Shown in pieces: positions 44,106 to 56,199 of a stretch of DNA of 64,000 bases (position 1 is its first letter; the number at the start of each line of letters is the position of its first letter). Made by a program: the position numbers and the translations under genes. This DNA is from Mytilinidion resinicola (taxonomy: Eukaryota; Ascomycota; Dothideomycetes; Mytilinidiales; Mytilinidiaceae): contig NW_022985447.1 in assembly GCF_010093595.1 (NCBI RefSeq), forward strand, positions 845,218-909,217, given 5' to 3'. Under the pieces are notes generated by a model that was given only the letters and a program-made list of their open reading frames with translations, searched no databases and was not told where the DNA came from.

Positions 44106-45015
44106 CGCTGCTACTGCTCAAAGACTTCGTAAAAGCGAGAAAAGAGTTCAAACGAGTGACTGGTGAACAAAACCCCCAAAGTCTGGGGCCGGCAACCCTT
44201 GGACATTATCAACTTCGCAAACATTCAGCTGAACGAAGCTGCTTCCGCATGGAGGCATATGGTATCACGTTCGAATTTCCGATATTGAGTATCCCCATGC
44301 CAGCTTACCTTGCTTTTCCCGAAACAAGATAGCCGAGAACAGCGGGTCAGCTATTGTGCCTGGCCCCCACCAGGAACCAACCAGAAACCCTGGCAGCACG
44401 GTGAAGATCATTCGTTGCGTAGGCCCGATATGATGTTCGTACCCTGAACTCAATATCAGTGCCGGCCTGCTGGCAGGACAACGGGGATCAACGCGTACCA
44501 TTCCGTCGCTCGACGCGTGCGCGGAAATTGCACCACATCGAACGGCGCACATAATAAAGAAATCCTGGTAGCATAATATGCAGGTCCAGAATGCAGGAAC
44601 TGCCGCTCAGATCCCAAGCTCAGGCGACACGCAGCGCAGATCGAGCTCTGAGAGAGTGGGCATGACTAGGTGAAAAGAGAGATTCATTGATTGTAAGCTG
44701 CAGCTATATCTCAAGGGTCCGAAGGAAATGAACCTAGGAAAGGGCATGATTTTGGGACTTTTCGCTTTTTTTCCAAGTGTTTTGGACTTCACTGTGAGAG
44801 AGAATGAATAATGATAGCAAATAGTGCTCCAAGAAACGACAAAAGAGAGTGATTTTCTTGGATGGACTTCTCTACGAAAGTTTTGGAGACCAACATCTTT
44901 AATGATCAAAAATAAAGAATGGAACGGGGACATGGGCTAGGAAATTGACGAATATGGCAGTTTGGTCATCCTCTTCAGATTTCAGGGTGTCGACATAGAA
45001 GCTTAGTGAAAATCC
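44106..45015. other. Intergenic region
   Basis: 900 bp upstream of the wall-protein gene and downstream of the zinc-finger gene. A minus-strand frame at 44265-44552 has a protein-like stretch (GPTQRMIFTVLPGFLVG) resembling a membrane segment, but it has no neighbours in frame, so I only note it as a possible remnant. Confidence 0.4.
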
Positions 45016-46963
45016 TCAGTATCTTGACTGAGGGTAGACATTGATATCTATATGTTTAATCCGCAAGTCAGTAAAACGTCCGAAACAAAAGGTAGATAAA
45101 TCACAAGACTTACGAAGTATATCCTGCCCGTAAATTTCATACTTGATTGGCTTAACGTCATAGAAGACAGGGTGCGACTTGAACTCAGGATAGACTCGGA
45201 GGATATCTCTCCTGACTTGCCTGATCCTCGGGCAGTCTTCGAGGGCTTTCAGATGATGATCCACAAAGAAAATATGCCCATAAATTTCATCACCTAATCT
45301 GCCGATTGAGTCGCCACATACGGGACAAGCTGCTTCGCGAAGGGCGAGCATCAGGTCTGCGGAAGAGTGGATGGTCCAAGGTTTCCAGCAATTTTTTGAT
45401 AAAACAGGCATACACCCCTTGAGAAATATAGCCTCCATATAGTTCCACAATGCGATGGCATGCTCGTTGCTTCTAGCCCCGTGAGCGTCTATATGCAGAG
45501 CAAAGGTCTCACGGTTAGGCGACTTATGAGAACAAATCGGGCAGAGAACCTCGCAAGTCCCTGCATCGTAGCCCATTTTTTTTGAGTACAGAGATTTGCT
45601 CGAGACGCTCGTTGCTTGTGTGTCCCCGGAGATGTTCCTGCATTTCTCCGATGGGAACCCATTTCTCACATTTTCTGAGGCTGCACTGGCGTAAACTGTC
45701 TCCCACTTTATAGAGTGCTTTCGTTCGAGGATCTAGACCAATCTGATGACACTTGGAAGATTGGGGGTGCCACACGTGGAAGACAGCGTGGATTTTTGCA
45801 AGGTCGAGTGGCAAACTGCCGGCCTGACACCCGACCTCAGAGCACGTACAATTCTCATCGTGACTGTGTGCTGTCCTAAGGTGTTGAGTTAACTTGTCGA
45901 TACGATAGAATGGCTTATGGTCCCTCCTATCGCATCCGTTGACTTGACATGGGATAGTTATTCTGCCACCATGCATGTTCATGTGCCTTTGAAGATCATA
46001 TTCGCGTTTGAACGTGCGCCTGGAACGACAGCCGGGATATTTGCATCGGAGCGCGTTGGCATCAGGTGGAGTTCTGACTTTATTAGCAATATTGCTTGGG
46101 GGAGAACTTGAAGGGGGCGCTTATACTTATGTTTGGTCGCTTTGATCCGTCTTTCATGGATGGGTATAGCTTGGCTTTTGAACTGGAAATCCGCGTCAAC
46201 ACCGAGAGTCATATTCCTTTGAGGCGTGGTGGTGGCGTTCAAGTGTGACACTTCTGGGTCATTGGAAGACGGCAACACATCTCCGGGGGGGCCATCGGTA
46301 ATATCGTTCAAGCTCTGAAGTGGTGGTATCGACTCATGGGGCGTCATAGAGTAGTTGCCGTACATGATTTGGCCAGAACTTGGAAAATGCAACAACGAGC
46401 GTGCTTCATTGGCATCCCTAGACGACGCACCTAAGGCTGTATGGGACGAACCCAGATACGGATATTGGAGATTGACTCCTGGATCTGAAAAGGAAGTTGA
46501 TCGCAAAGATTGGTTGGCTCCGTGAGAGTCATCGGTAACATAGTCAGAGCTCTGAAGTGGTGGAATAGGAGCATTGGGTGTCATGGACAGACTTCCATAT
46601 ATGCTCTGGTCACAGTCCGGGCAGGGACAAAACGAGGGTGAGCTGCTGGGACAACCTAGCGACGCATCTAAGGCTGTGGTAGTTGAGCCCAAATGCGCAC
46701 GTCGGATACTACACGCTTGCCCCGCAGCAGAATTTATTGCCGGAGAATGGTCAAGGCCGTGGCGATATGAATGGTGCACTCCATATGCCAAGGTGCACCC
46801 TGGCGTACGTCTATTGCCCTTTGTTAGCCCCTGTCTTTTTTTTTAACACTTACCCGCTTCCAGCGGATGCATCGCTCTGGACTTCGCCCTCTCCTCCTCC
46901 CCCTGCCAGCAACCGCTCCCAGAAGGCAGGATCTTCCTGGTAGAAGTCGATGAAGTCGCTCAT
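45016..46963 (-). CDS. C2H2 zinc-finger protein
   Basis: A putative DNA- or RNA-binding regulator, 579 aa. Introns 45048-45113, 45561-45606, 46074-46126 and 46811-46853. It starts MSDFIDFYQEDPAFWERLL. Residues about 45-250 are disordered and contain a diverged direct duplication (YG-x2-SMTP, IPPLQS, TD motifs twice). The C-terminal half carries six C2H2-type fingers: CKYPGCRSRRTF...H, CQVNGCDRRD...H, CSEVGC...H, CSLRKC...H, CPICSHK...H, CPVCGDS...H. The 46-nt intron with donor GTCTCG spans a run of eight A; if it is not spliced, the frame breaks there, so this joint is the weak point. It is typical of lineage-specific fungal multi-finger proteins, and its targets are unknown. Confidence 0.78.
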
Positions 46964-47654
46964 GATTCGTCGGTCGAGAGTGAGGCGCCTGCAAGGCTAC
47001 GTAGAAGGGCAAGAAGCGGTCAAGTTGAGAAGGCTGGGAATGCCAAGAAAAGCGTGGGACGGTGGATCTGATTGGTCGATGAGGAAGAACGGTGGGAGAG
47101 ATGGGCTCGGGCATCGAGCTGCCTTTGAGCTCTCCTGAAGCGACAGGGCGGTCTGAGAGGCGTATCTGCCTTAGCCGGTGCTGGCAGGGGTTGATTTGCC
47201 CTTGATGGTGCGGTGGCCTGGGTGACGTTCGGTGGTTCTATTAGAAGTCGCACAGCACGCGACAGCGATGGCGGTGTGACCGAAACTTGGGATGCGAAGA
47301 CTACGCTCTCCTAAGACCATGCGCATTCGAGGTGGGACCTAGAAAAATGTGTGAGTCCTTAGGTAAGGCAAGGCAAGAAACTTACTTTGCGATGGGCCGA
47401 CAAACTTGGTCAAGCCCATCTCTAAGTCCTAGAGAATAAGAAATACAGCCTGCTGATTTAGCAATACGGGAACAGGTAATACGGCGCTTGTAATACAATA
47501 TGTAATGATATGATAAATGCAGGTGTATTCATGTATACCCACATTAACTTGGCCGCAATCGGACTCCGTCCCCCTCGAACCAGCCAAACGCCTTTCCGCT
47601 GCTTATTGCAGGTTACAGCAACGCTAAACGCATGATGGGTATTTAGAGAAAACA
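46964..47654. other. Intergenic region
   Basis: About 690 bp between two minus-strand genes: the promoter of the zinc-finger gene and the 3' region of the Cdt2-like gene. Nothing else is supported. Confidence 0.5.
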
Positions 47655-49899
47655 CTACTCATCGTCATCGAAGCCACCAGCCACATCGGCCCACCCCGAC
47701 GCCCATCGTTGGCCGCCCGACTCTCCACTCAGCCTCAACTCTCGTGCCCGAGGTCCTTCCCGCCAGCATCGAGAGGTGAAGTCGTCTCCAACACTGACCA
47801 AAGACCCTTCTGTGGTCCACGCCACGTTTGTGACTTCATGTTCATGCCCTCGGATAAGAGGCGTACCATGTTGGTATATCGGGATGGTATCCCGTGTTGA
47901 GGACACTGTTCCGCTAGAAGTCCTCATCAAACTTGGCCTCGTAGACGGTGAACGTGAGCTCGATCTTGCCAGAGGTAGTTCGTCCGAATCATCGTCTTGA
48001 TGTTGTGGTTCCCGTCGAAGGAAGGACTCGTCAGTAGGAAAGAGAATGGGTGACTTTTTCGAGCTCCCAACAGCCAGGAGCTCTGATTTATCCCCAGAAG
48101 CTTTGCGCAAGGAAGTCTTGACGTAAAAACTGCCAGCCTGCAGATCAGGGTGCCTGAAACCGTACATTGGACCAAGTCCCTCCTTTCCAGCGCTCATGTA
48201 CCTTTGCCTCGTTGAATCAGAGGTATTGAACTCCGGTGCGTGTCCCAGTACCAAATGGCTAGTGGAGTAAGCGTAGATCGTGTGGTCTTTGCTTAACACA
48301 TAAAATCTGGAGCCATCGGTATTTAGTGTCAAGGAATTGATGGCACAACGTCGGTGTCGAATGTGCGACTCGGGTTCCTTCGTTACGGAAATGGGCGTGG
48401 GTGGTCCTCGTCGCGAGTACCGACCCCGTATATCCCACAGCTTAACGGTGGTAGATGCATCAGAGGCTGTGAGTAGCATGTGTGATCGGCCACGAGGCAG
48501 AAAAGCCAAGGCGGTGACAGATATATCTCGAGAGGATGGTTCTTTCTTGCCAGAGTCCCTAGATATTAGTGAGTAATTTAGAAAAAAGTCTCGAAGAATC
48601 CACGGCACATACCTGAAACTTTTGGCACCTGATGTCATGCTCGCACCACCGGCGAACACGTTATTTGCGTGTGCCCCAGCAATGGTGCGAATTGTGCTTG
48701 CAAAGGGAGCGTTGTCGTCGTACGTGGAGGTGAGTACGTCGGAGGAGCCGCTACACCTCAAGTCCCAAATCTGAACTGTGCCATCACGACCGGAAGTAGC
48801 TATCACCTTGTCGTCACCAGGTTGAAAGCAAACTTGCTTGACAGACGACGTGTGTTTGGCTAGGACGTGCACACATTTCTGCGTGCAAACGTCCATAATC
48901 TGGGCGCTTTGATCGCCCGAAGCTGTAGCTAAAAGCAAGTCATCCGACGAAAAAGCTAGATCCATGACTGCATTATTGTGCAGACGGACAGATATGTGAG
49001 GCTTGGAAAACGAGGCGTGAGACTCTTCTGTATCTATGAGATGAACATAGCCGTCCTCATCTCCGATCGCGACGAATGGGTTTGCTAAGGGTAGTATGTG
49101 AGCATCCTTTTACAGTGCAAAAAGGTAAAAAATTTGAGCGAGATGGAGACTTACTATTGCAAGAGGCAGTACAGAAGGGCACCGCACTATTGGGTAAACG
49201 TAGCAGGTCTGTCGGACTGGTGGAGAAGTTGGCAGTATGATCTTGCCAGCGAGTGCAGTTGTCCTGGAGAACGCCCCGTCCGATAGTGGCGGCACCACCA
49301 AATGATCTCTGTAGGATCCGAGCAGTGCTTCCGAGGGCCCTTGACCGCCTAATTGGCTGTGGTCGAGGACGGTCATCTTCTTCAAGAAATGGAGCTTGTG
49401 TTTCCAGCTCTGCTTCTATGTCCTCTAGTATGGTGAACTGATGAGAGACAGTTCGGACGCGTTTCGATGGGCTTGATTGTATTGGCGAGCTCTGTATCGG
49501 CGAGCTTTCGGGTGAAAGGTACGACAACTTTCGCTTTCTGCTATCCCTCTGAGGTGTGACTATGTGGTCGTTGGGTGGGGTGGGGAGGTCGGCAAAGTTG
49601 ACAGTCTTCCTGGGAGTCTGGTTGTGAACATTGTTGCGACGGTTGACAGTGCGTGTAATATCTTGAAGTTGGCGTCCAGATCTGCTCAGCGAGGAGAATC
49701 GAGAGGACCCATGGACCGAAGAACGCGGCGTAAAGAAGCGGGTGAATCGTTTCGGCGTGATTGGGGGTGGTTTCTTTAGTTTCCTGCTGCCCGTACTCGA
49801 CGGCGGGCCGAGTGGCGATGAGGGAGGCATATTTGATATTGGCTCCGGGAGGCCATTCTGACGGTCGTCTGACATAGATATGGGGTCTGTATTCTCCAT
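47655..49899 (-). CDS. cdt2: WD40 protein Cdt2 (CRL4 ubiquitin-ligase substrate receptor)
   Basis: A DDB1-CUL4 adaptor that targets S-phase inhibitors for destruction in its family. Introns 48559-48612 and 49085-49154 give 706 aa from ATG 49899 (MENTDPISM); an in-frame ATG at 50028 and a later one are alternatives. The N-terminal 240 residues are basic and disordered (TPKRFTRFFTP, SSPIQSSPIQSSPSKR). WD repeats start across the first splice (NPFVAIGDEDGYVHLIDT), followed by DLAFSSDDLLLATASGDQSAQ, SGRDGTVQIWDLR and SDASTTVKLWDIRGR. The last blade is VAWTTEGSLVSVGDDFTSRCWR. The identity rests on repeat layout and the GDEDG and DLAFS-type motifs, not on a degron-binding residue. Confidence 0.82.
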
Positions 49900-50409
49900 T
49901 GAGGTCAAGGGGATCAATTGACGGTAGGAAGAGGTATTGTGAGAAGGAGAGTGGAGGTGGGGATGGGCGTGGAGAAGGCTGGTGGTCAACGCGGTGCACG
50001 GGACTAACGCGCGAGAAACGACGCGCAAAGTGGTCGAGCTTTAAGTGGCATGCAGAAAGTGGCACATCAAGCCTCCGAAGATTCACCCGCGGCGTATGAA
50101 GCGTTACCATTAGCTGCACCAAATTACACGCATCTCGAAATGAGAAACTGAAGTCTGAACCAGAGTTTGAGTGTGAATTAGAATACCTAGGCGACTCCTT
50201 TCTCAAGCCGTTCAACACCGTTTGAGGTGGTCCGGAGACCTATCAGATTTGCCAAAACCGGTATTTAATGAATAACAATAGCATACTGGAGGACCTCAAG
50301 CGGTGCGCAATAAGAGTACGCAAGCACAGAAATAGTGATTGAATACCATAAAGATAGGAAGTTTAAAATTAGGACCACGGAGTTATAGACTACCACTTTA
50401 CGTTAGCCC
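49900..50409. promoter_or_regulatory. Divergent promoter region, Cdt2-like / Rrp5
   Basis: It contains the 5' regions of the divergent Cdt2-like and RRP5 genes. Open frames on the minus strand continue upstream of the chosen Cdt2 start, so the true start may lie here. No other gene. Confidence 0.45.
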
Positions 50410-50590
50410 TCACCAAGCACGCTTTTCTACCACTGCTTGAAGTACTTCAACGAGCGTTCCCACGGCCTAGAGTGAAAAGTTTGTACCCTATTCAGATTTC
50501 TGAAAATTCATTAAAGCACCCCAAGCAGAGGTATACACGCACACACGCCCGTGTAGAGTGCCACATATTTCATGTCCCGCGTGGAAGCGC
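50410..50590. mobile_element. Degenerate MITE remnant, third family member
   Basis: The right portion (about 50510-50585) resembles the right arm of MITE copy B: AAGCACCCCAAGCAG, a TACACGCACACACG stretch, GAGTGCCACATATTTCATG, and a terminal GTCCCGCGTGG versus GCCCCGCGCGG. A weak left arm (CTACCACTGCTTGAAG) precedes it. It is too diverged to set ends. It lies directly upstream of RRP5. Confidence 0.45.
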
Positions 50591-50616
50591 ACCATATGCA
50601 CGGACCATATGCACGG
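50591..50616. repeat. 13-bp direct repeat in the RRP5 upstream region
   Basis: Two perfect adjacent copies of ACCATATGCACGG, about 85-110 bp before the RRP5 ATG. Each contains the palindrome CATATG (E-box-like), so this could be a regulator site or just the edge of the MITE remnant. Confidence 0.7.
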
Positions 50617-50698
50617 ACCGGAAAAACTCCGACCCCGCCCCATTTTTTCTGTATCGAAACTTTTTTCTCGAAGCTCAAGCAGCACCAGTGTTCCCAAG

Positions 50699-53600
50699 AT
50701 GGCGCCCTTAAAACGAGGCGCAGATAGCGAAAGCTCCGAGGCCAAGAAGCTAAAGCACTCGTCCGATAATCGAGCTTCAAAGCGACAACGTAAAGTCGAA
50801 TCTACCGCCGACGAAAGCAAAGCGAAGCCCTCGTCGGACGTACGAAACCTGCCGAAGACCACAATCTTGAAAAGCGAGGAGACATCCTTCCCCCGAGGTG
50901 GCGCTAGTGTTCTTACTCCCTTGGAGCACAAGCAGATTCAGATCGAGGCTACCCAGGACGTACTCTTTGAGCAGTCTGGAAAGAAAAGGACCACAAAAGG
51001 CCAGGACGGCGACGACGAAGATGATGGGGAGCCAAAAACGGAGGTGCGGAAGGGAAAGAAACACAAGAAATCGAAGGCGGATAAGAAGGCGAACGCTCAG
51101 TTGCCGGAAGAGCCTCAGTTGAAAATTGAGGGTCTGAGCTACAAAGTGAGAAGTTTGCGCAAACGACATGAACACCACTGACCAGTAGCAGAAACTCGTT
51201 ATCGGATCTATGGTCCTTGGACAGGTCACACAGATCACTTCTCGAGATGTTGTTCTCGCGCTCCCGAATAATCTCTCTGGCTTCATTCCCCTCACCGCTA
51301 TATCCGACAAGTTTACTAGCAGAATAGAGCAGCTCCTGGAAAATGACGAAGAGGACGAGGATGTCGCTGGCACTGATAAAGAAGACGGCATTGATCTGCA
51401 GGCGCTGTTTCACGTTGGACAATACTTGCGAGCATACGTCACGGCAACTGAGAGGGAGCAAAACAAGAGGGGGATTGCCAGAAGCAAGAAACGAATAGAG
51501 CTTTCCACCAATCCCACGCTAGTCAACCGAGGCATCTCGAAGTCCGACATCGTTAAAAACAGCATGATACAGGCGTCCGTGCTTAGCAATGAAGAGCATG
51601 GACTGGTCATGGATATGGGGTTCGAAGACCAGACCGTCAAAGGATTCATGTCGTCAAAAGAGCTGGGTTCAAAAATAGACCATTCTCTAGTACAGGAGGG
51701 TGCTGTCTTTCTGTGCTTGGTTACTGGCCTCACTTCCGACAGCAGAATCATCAAATTGTCTGCAGATCACGAAAAAGCCGCTAACCCTAAAAAATTTGCC
51801 TTCCTAGGACAGGCCCCTAGTATCGATCTATTCCTACCCGGAACAGCCGTCGAAATGCTCATTACCGACACATCGTCTGGAGGAGTTACCGGAAAATTGA
51901 TTGGCCTTTTAGATGCCACTGCGGACCTGTTCCAATCTGGCGCAGCTGTGAGCAAGGATAATATCTCTGACAAGTACAAGATTGGGTCTAAATATCGGGC
52001 CAGAGTCATATGCACATTTCCGGATAGCGAGCCCAGGAAAGTTGGTGTGTCCTTGCTAGATCATGTCATCGCATTGGCCTCTCGCACGGAGTTGAAAGAT
52101 CTCAAGGACCCGTTGGATGCTCTTCAGATATCTTCTATTGTTGAAGAGGCCAGAGTGACCAAAGTCGAGCCTACTACCGGCCTGTTCCTAGACCTTGGCG
52201 TTAAGGGTCTTCGGGGCTTTGCTCACATATCAAGGATCAGTAACGAAAAAATCGAGTCTTTGGCCGAGTCTTCGGGTCCTTATAAACTTGAGTCGAAACA
52301 TCGTGCTCGCGTCATTGGTTATAACCCTATGGATGGGCTTTATGTGGTCTCTCTAGAAAAGAGCGTCCTGGATCAGCCATTCTTTCGCCACGAAGATGTG
52401 CAGGTCGGCCAAGTCGTCAAGGGCAAAGTCGAGAAATTAATTGCCACCGGAGCAGGACGATCGGCTGTTATTGTTAACCTTGCGGAAGGGATAACAGGGG
52501 TCGTACCGGAAATGCACCTTGCTGACGTTCACTTGCAACACCCCGATCGGAAGTTCAGGGAGGGTGTATCAGTTACAGCAAGAGTTCTTGCCGTCGACCT
52601 CAGCAGACGAAAAATTCGGCTCACTCTGAAGAAATCACTGGTCAACTCCGAAACACGGCCATGGACGGACTACGACAAAATTACGGTTGGCATGAAATCT
52701 CCTGGTACACTGACACGAGTCATAAGTTCTGGAGCTGTTGTCCAATTCTACGGCCAAATAAAAGCCTGGTTGCCCATATCAGAAATGAGCGAAGCCTACA
52801 TCGACGACCCTACCATCCACTTCAGGGTTGGACAGGTCGTGGACGTTCGAGTTCTCTTGAATGATCTGAACGGCGAAGACCATAAGCTAGTAGTTTCTTG
52901 CAAAGATCCGGAAACCGCCGGTCTTGAGCGGCAGACTGCTATGAATAATTTCTCGCCTGGAGATCTTGTTACTGGGAATGTCAAGGAAAAGTCAGCGGAT
53001 TCGGTCACTGTTGACCTTGGAGACGGAATCAGGGGCATCATCAGGCTCGCGCAGCTTTCAGACGGCTCTGAGAAGAGAAACAAATCGACACTAGAGCGTG
53101 TAGAGGTCGGCCGTCCTTTGCGAGACTTGGTGGTTCTGATGAAAAACGACAAGAAGCCAATTGTCGGCCTCACAAATAAGCCTAGCCTTGTCAAGGACGC
53201 GAAAGCCAAAAAGCTAATCACCCGGTTTGAAGACGTCATAAAAGGTCAAAAGGCTCATGGTTTTGTACGGTCGATCGAAGCAGGAAGAATCTTCGTCGAA
53301 TTCGCTGGTGGGATTGTTGGCTTGTTGCTCAAGTCTCAACTGACCAGCGAGATGGCACAGCTACCGGAATTCGGTCTTCGTCAATACCAGTCCATCACAG
53401 CCCGAATACTTGACATCGACGAGAGCAACAGACGATTTCTGCTCACCATGAAGAGTAAGGACGATTTAGCCGAGGCTGTTCCCCCGAAGCCTGTCAAGGA
53501 AGAGCTGAAAATTGTGGAGGCTGTAGACTCCTCCATCAAGGCGGTTACAGATTTGCAGTTTGGAAAGACCATTTCAGTTCGCGTCAAATCAGTGAAGAGC

Positions 53601-56199
53601 ACGCAAGTGAACGTTCAAGTCTCTGAGAATATTCATGGTAGGATATATTGCACCGAGGCGTTCGATACTTGGGACGAAATACAAAATAAACAGCACCCAC
53701 TTCGCCAGTTCCATGCCAACGAGATCCTTCAGGTGAGGATAATTGGATTCCACGACGCGAAAAACCACAGGTTCTTGCCAATTAGTCATCGGCAAGGGAG
53801 AAATCCAGTCTACGAGCTCAGCGCGAAGAAGATTCCAAAATTGGCCTCGGTAGACGAGATCCCTACATTGAAAGATGTAACCGTCGGATCTACGTGGACA
53901 GCATTCGTCAACCACATCGGAGAAAGCTACCTGTGGGTCAACTTGGCACCCGTCGTGCGAGGCAGAATCGATTTCCTAGATCTCTCTGATGATGTTTCGT
54001 TGCTTGCAGATGTCGAAAAGAACTTCCCGATTGGCACAGCTCTCCAGGTCTCTGTCAAAGCTGTCGATGTTGCAGCCAACCGACTAGATCTGACCGCCGG
54101 CTCATCCCAAAACAAACTTACGTACAAAGACCTCAAGAAGGGAATGGTGGTCGGAGGACTTGTCCTAAAAGTGACAGAGTCTTCTGTTATCGTTCAAATC
54201 AACGACCACATTGCGGGCCGTATCTTCCTTACCGAGCTCGTCGACGACTATTCTCAGGCAAATCCAACCGTTCATACGAGGGGAGACATCATTCGAGTCT
54301 GCATTGTCAACGTAGATGTACCGAACAAGAAGGTCGTGCTCTCCACAAGGCCTTCAAACGTCCTCAGTTCTTCCTTGCCTGTCAAAGATCCACAAATCAC
54401 AGAATTCTCTCAGCTTGAAGTCAACCAAGTTATACGAGGGTTTGTGAAGAGTGTCGCCGACAGTGGACTATTTGTCTTCTTAGGTCTCAACATCATCGGG
54501 TATGCCACTGTCTCTGATCTTTCCGATGCCTATATCAAGGATTGGAAGAGCTCATTCGAGGTGGATCAGCTAGTCACTGGCAGAATCACCTCTATTGACA
54601 CCAAGAAAAAGCAAATCTCATTGAGTTTGAAAGCCTCTGTCTTGGTGGACGACTACGTCCCTCCTGTCGAGTTCAACGATCTGAAGAAGGGAGACATCGT
54701 CACAGGTAAAGTTCGGAAAGTTCAGGACTTCGGTGTCTTCATTGTTGTCGATAATTCGAACAACGTCAGTGGTCTGTGTCATCGCAGCGAAATTGCGGAC
54801 GAGAAAGTTGAGGATCTCAAAGCTTTGTATAAAGAGGGGGATGTGGTCAAGGCCAAGATCTTGAAGGTTGACCCAAAATTGCGAAGAATCAATTTCGGCC
54901 TGAAGTACTCTTACTTCAAGAGCAGCTCAGAGGACGCTGAGGAGAGCGACTCGGACGGAGACGTCGGTGGCGTGGAGCTCATGGAGGGAGTTTCAGACGC
55001 CGACTCAGAAGGCCAAGCCTTAGAAGATGATGCCGACGTGAGAGACGTCCACGACGTGTCAGACGAGGAGGCCAACGCCGCTGATGAAATGGACATCGAC
55101 GAAAAACTGTCCGAAAAGGCCGTCTCTGGCCTGAGCACCTCCGGCTTCGACTGGAACGGTACCGACCTCGGCTTTGACAACGGCGCCGCTGGATCAGACT
55201 CCGACTCCGACAATGGTGCCGCGAAGAAGAAGAAAAGGCACCGCAAACCAGAGATCAAAGTCGACCGAACAGGAGACCTTGACAAGAACGGCCCTCAATC
55301 GGTCGCTGACTTCGAACGCCTGCTACTGGGCCAGCCAAACTCAGCCGAGCTCTGGGTCCGCTACATGGTCTTCCAGCGCGAACTCAACGAAGTCGAGAAA
55401 GCCCGCCAAATCGCTCGCCGAGCTCTCTCCTCCATCTTCCCCCGCGAAGAGACCGCGAAGCTAGACGTCTGGACCGCGCTGCTCCATCTCGAGAACGACT
55501 TCAGCAGCGACGACGCCATCGACGAGGTGTTCAAGGAAGCGTGCCAGTACAACAACGCGCGGGAGATGCACGATCGCCTCATCAAGATCTATATATTGTC
55601 TGGCAAGCTCGATGTAAGCACCCTCCCCCCACTCCCCTACCTATCTTCCTCTTGTGCTTGTGAGTGAGAAGCTAATAAACCCCCAGAAAGCAGACTCCCT
55701 CTACCAAACCATGCTCAAAAACAAAACGTTCACCCGTGACCCTGCCCTCTGGCTCTCCTACGCCACCTTCCTCATGACCACCCTCGTCCCGTCCTCGCCC
55801 ACGCGCGCCCGCGCCCTCCTCCAGCGCGCCACGCAGTCCGTCCCCGCTAACCTCCACCGCCATCTCACGACTAAATTCGCGGCGCTAGAGTATAAATCGC
55901 CGAACGGGGACGCGGAGCGCGGCCGCACGATTTTTGAGGGGTTGGTGGCGGCGCAGCCGCGCAAGTGGGACACGTGGGATGTGTATGTGGAGTTGGAGCG
56001 GGCGCATGGGGAGAAGGAGAATGTGAGGGGGCTGTTTGAACGGATGGTGAAGGGGAGGGTGAAGAAGCGGAGGGCGGCGGTGGTGTTCAGAAGGTGGGTG
56101 GAATTTGAGGAGCTGGAGGGGAGTGCAAAGGGGGTGGAGAGGGTGAGGGCGGTGGAGAGGGAGTGGATGGAGAAGAGGGAGGAGGAGGGGGTGGAGTAG
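50699..56199 (+). CDS. RRP5: rRNA biogenesis protein RRP5
   Basis: Nucleolar S1/TPR protein needed for both 18S and 5.8S rRNA formation (A0-A2 and A3 cleavages). Introns 51146-51188 and 55614-55686 give 1794 aa, the usual length. A basic/acidic nuclear N-terminus (KRGADSESSEAKKLKH) is followed by a series of S1 RNA-binding domains, for example SMVLGQVTQITSRDVVLALP, VGQVVKGKVEKLIATG, LEVNQVIRGFVKSVADSGLFV and KKGDIVTGKVRKVQDFGVFIVV. A Ser/Asp/Glu-rich linker (SSSEDAEESDSDGDVGG) leads to C-terminal HAT/TPR repeats (SVADFERLLLGQPNSAELWV, then MLKNKTFTRDPALWLSYATF). The start is the first ATG in frame with a typical N-terminus. Confidence 0.96.
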
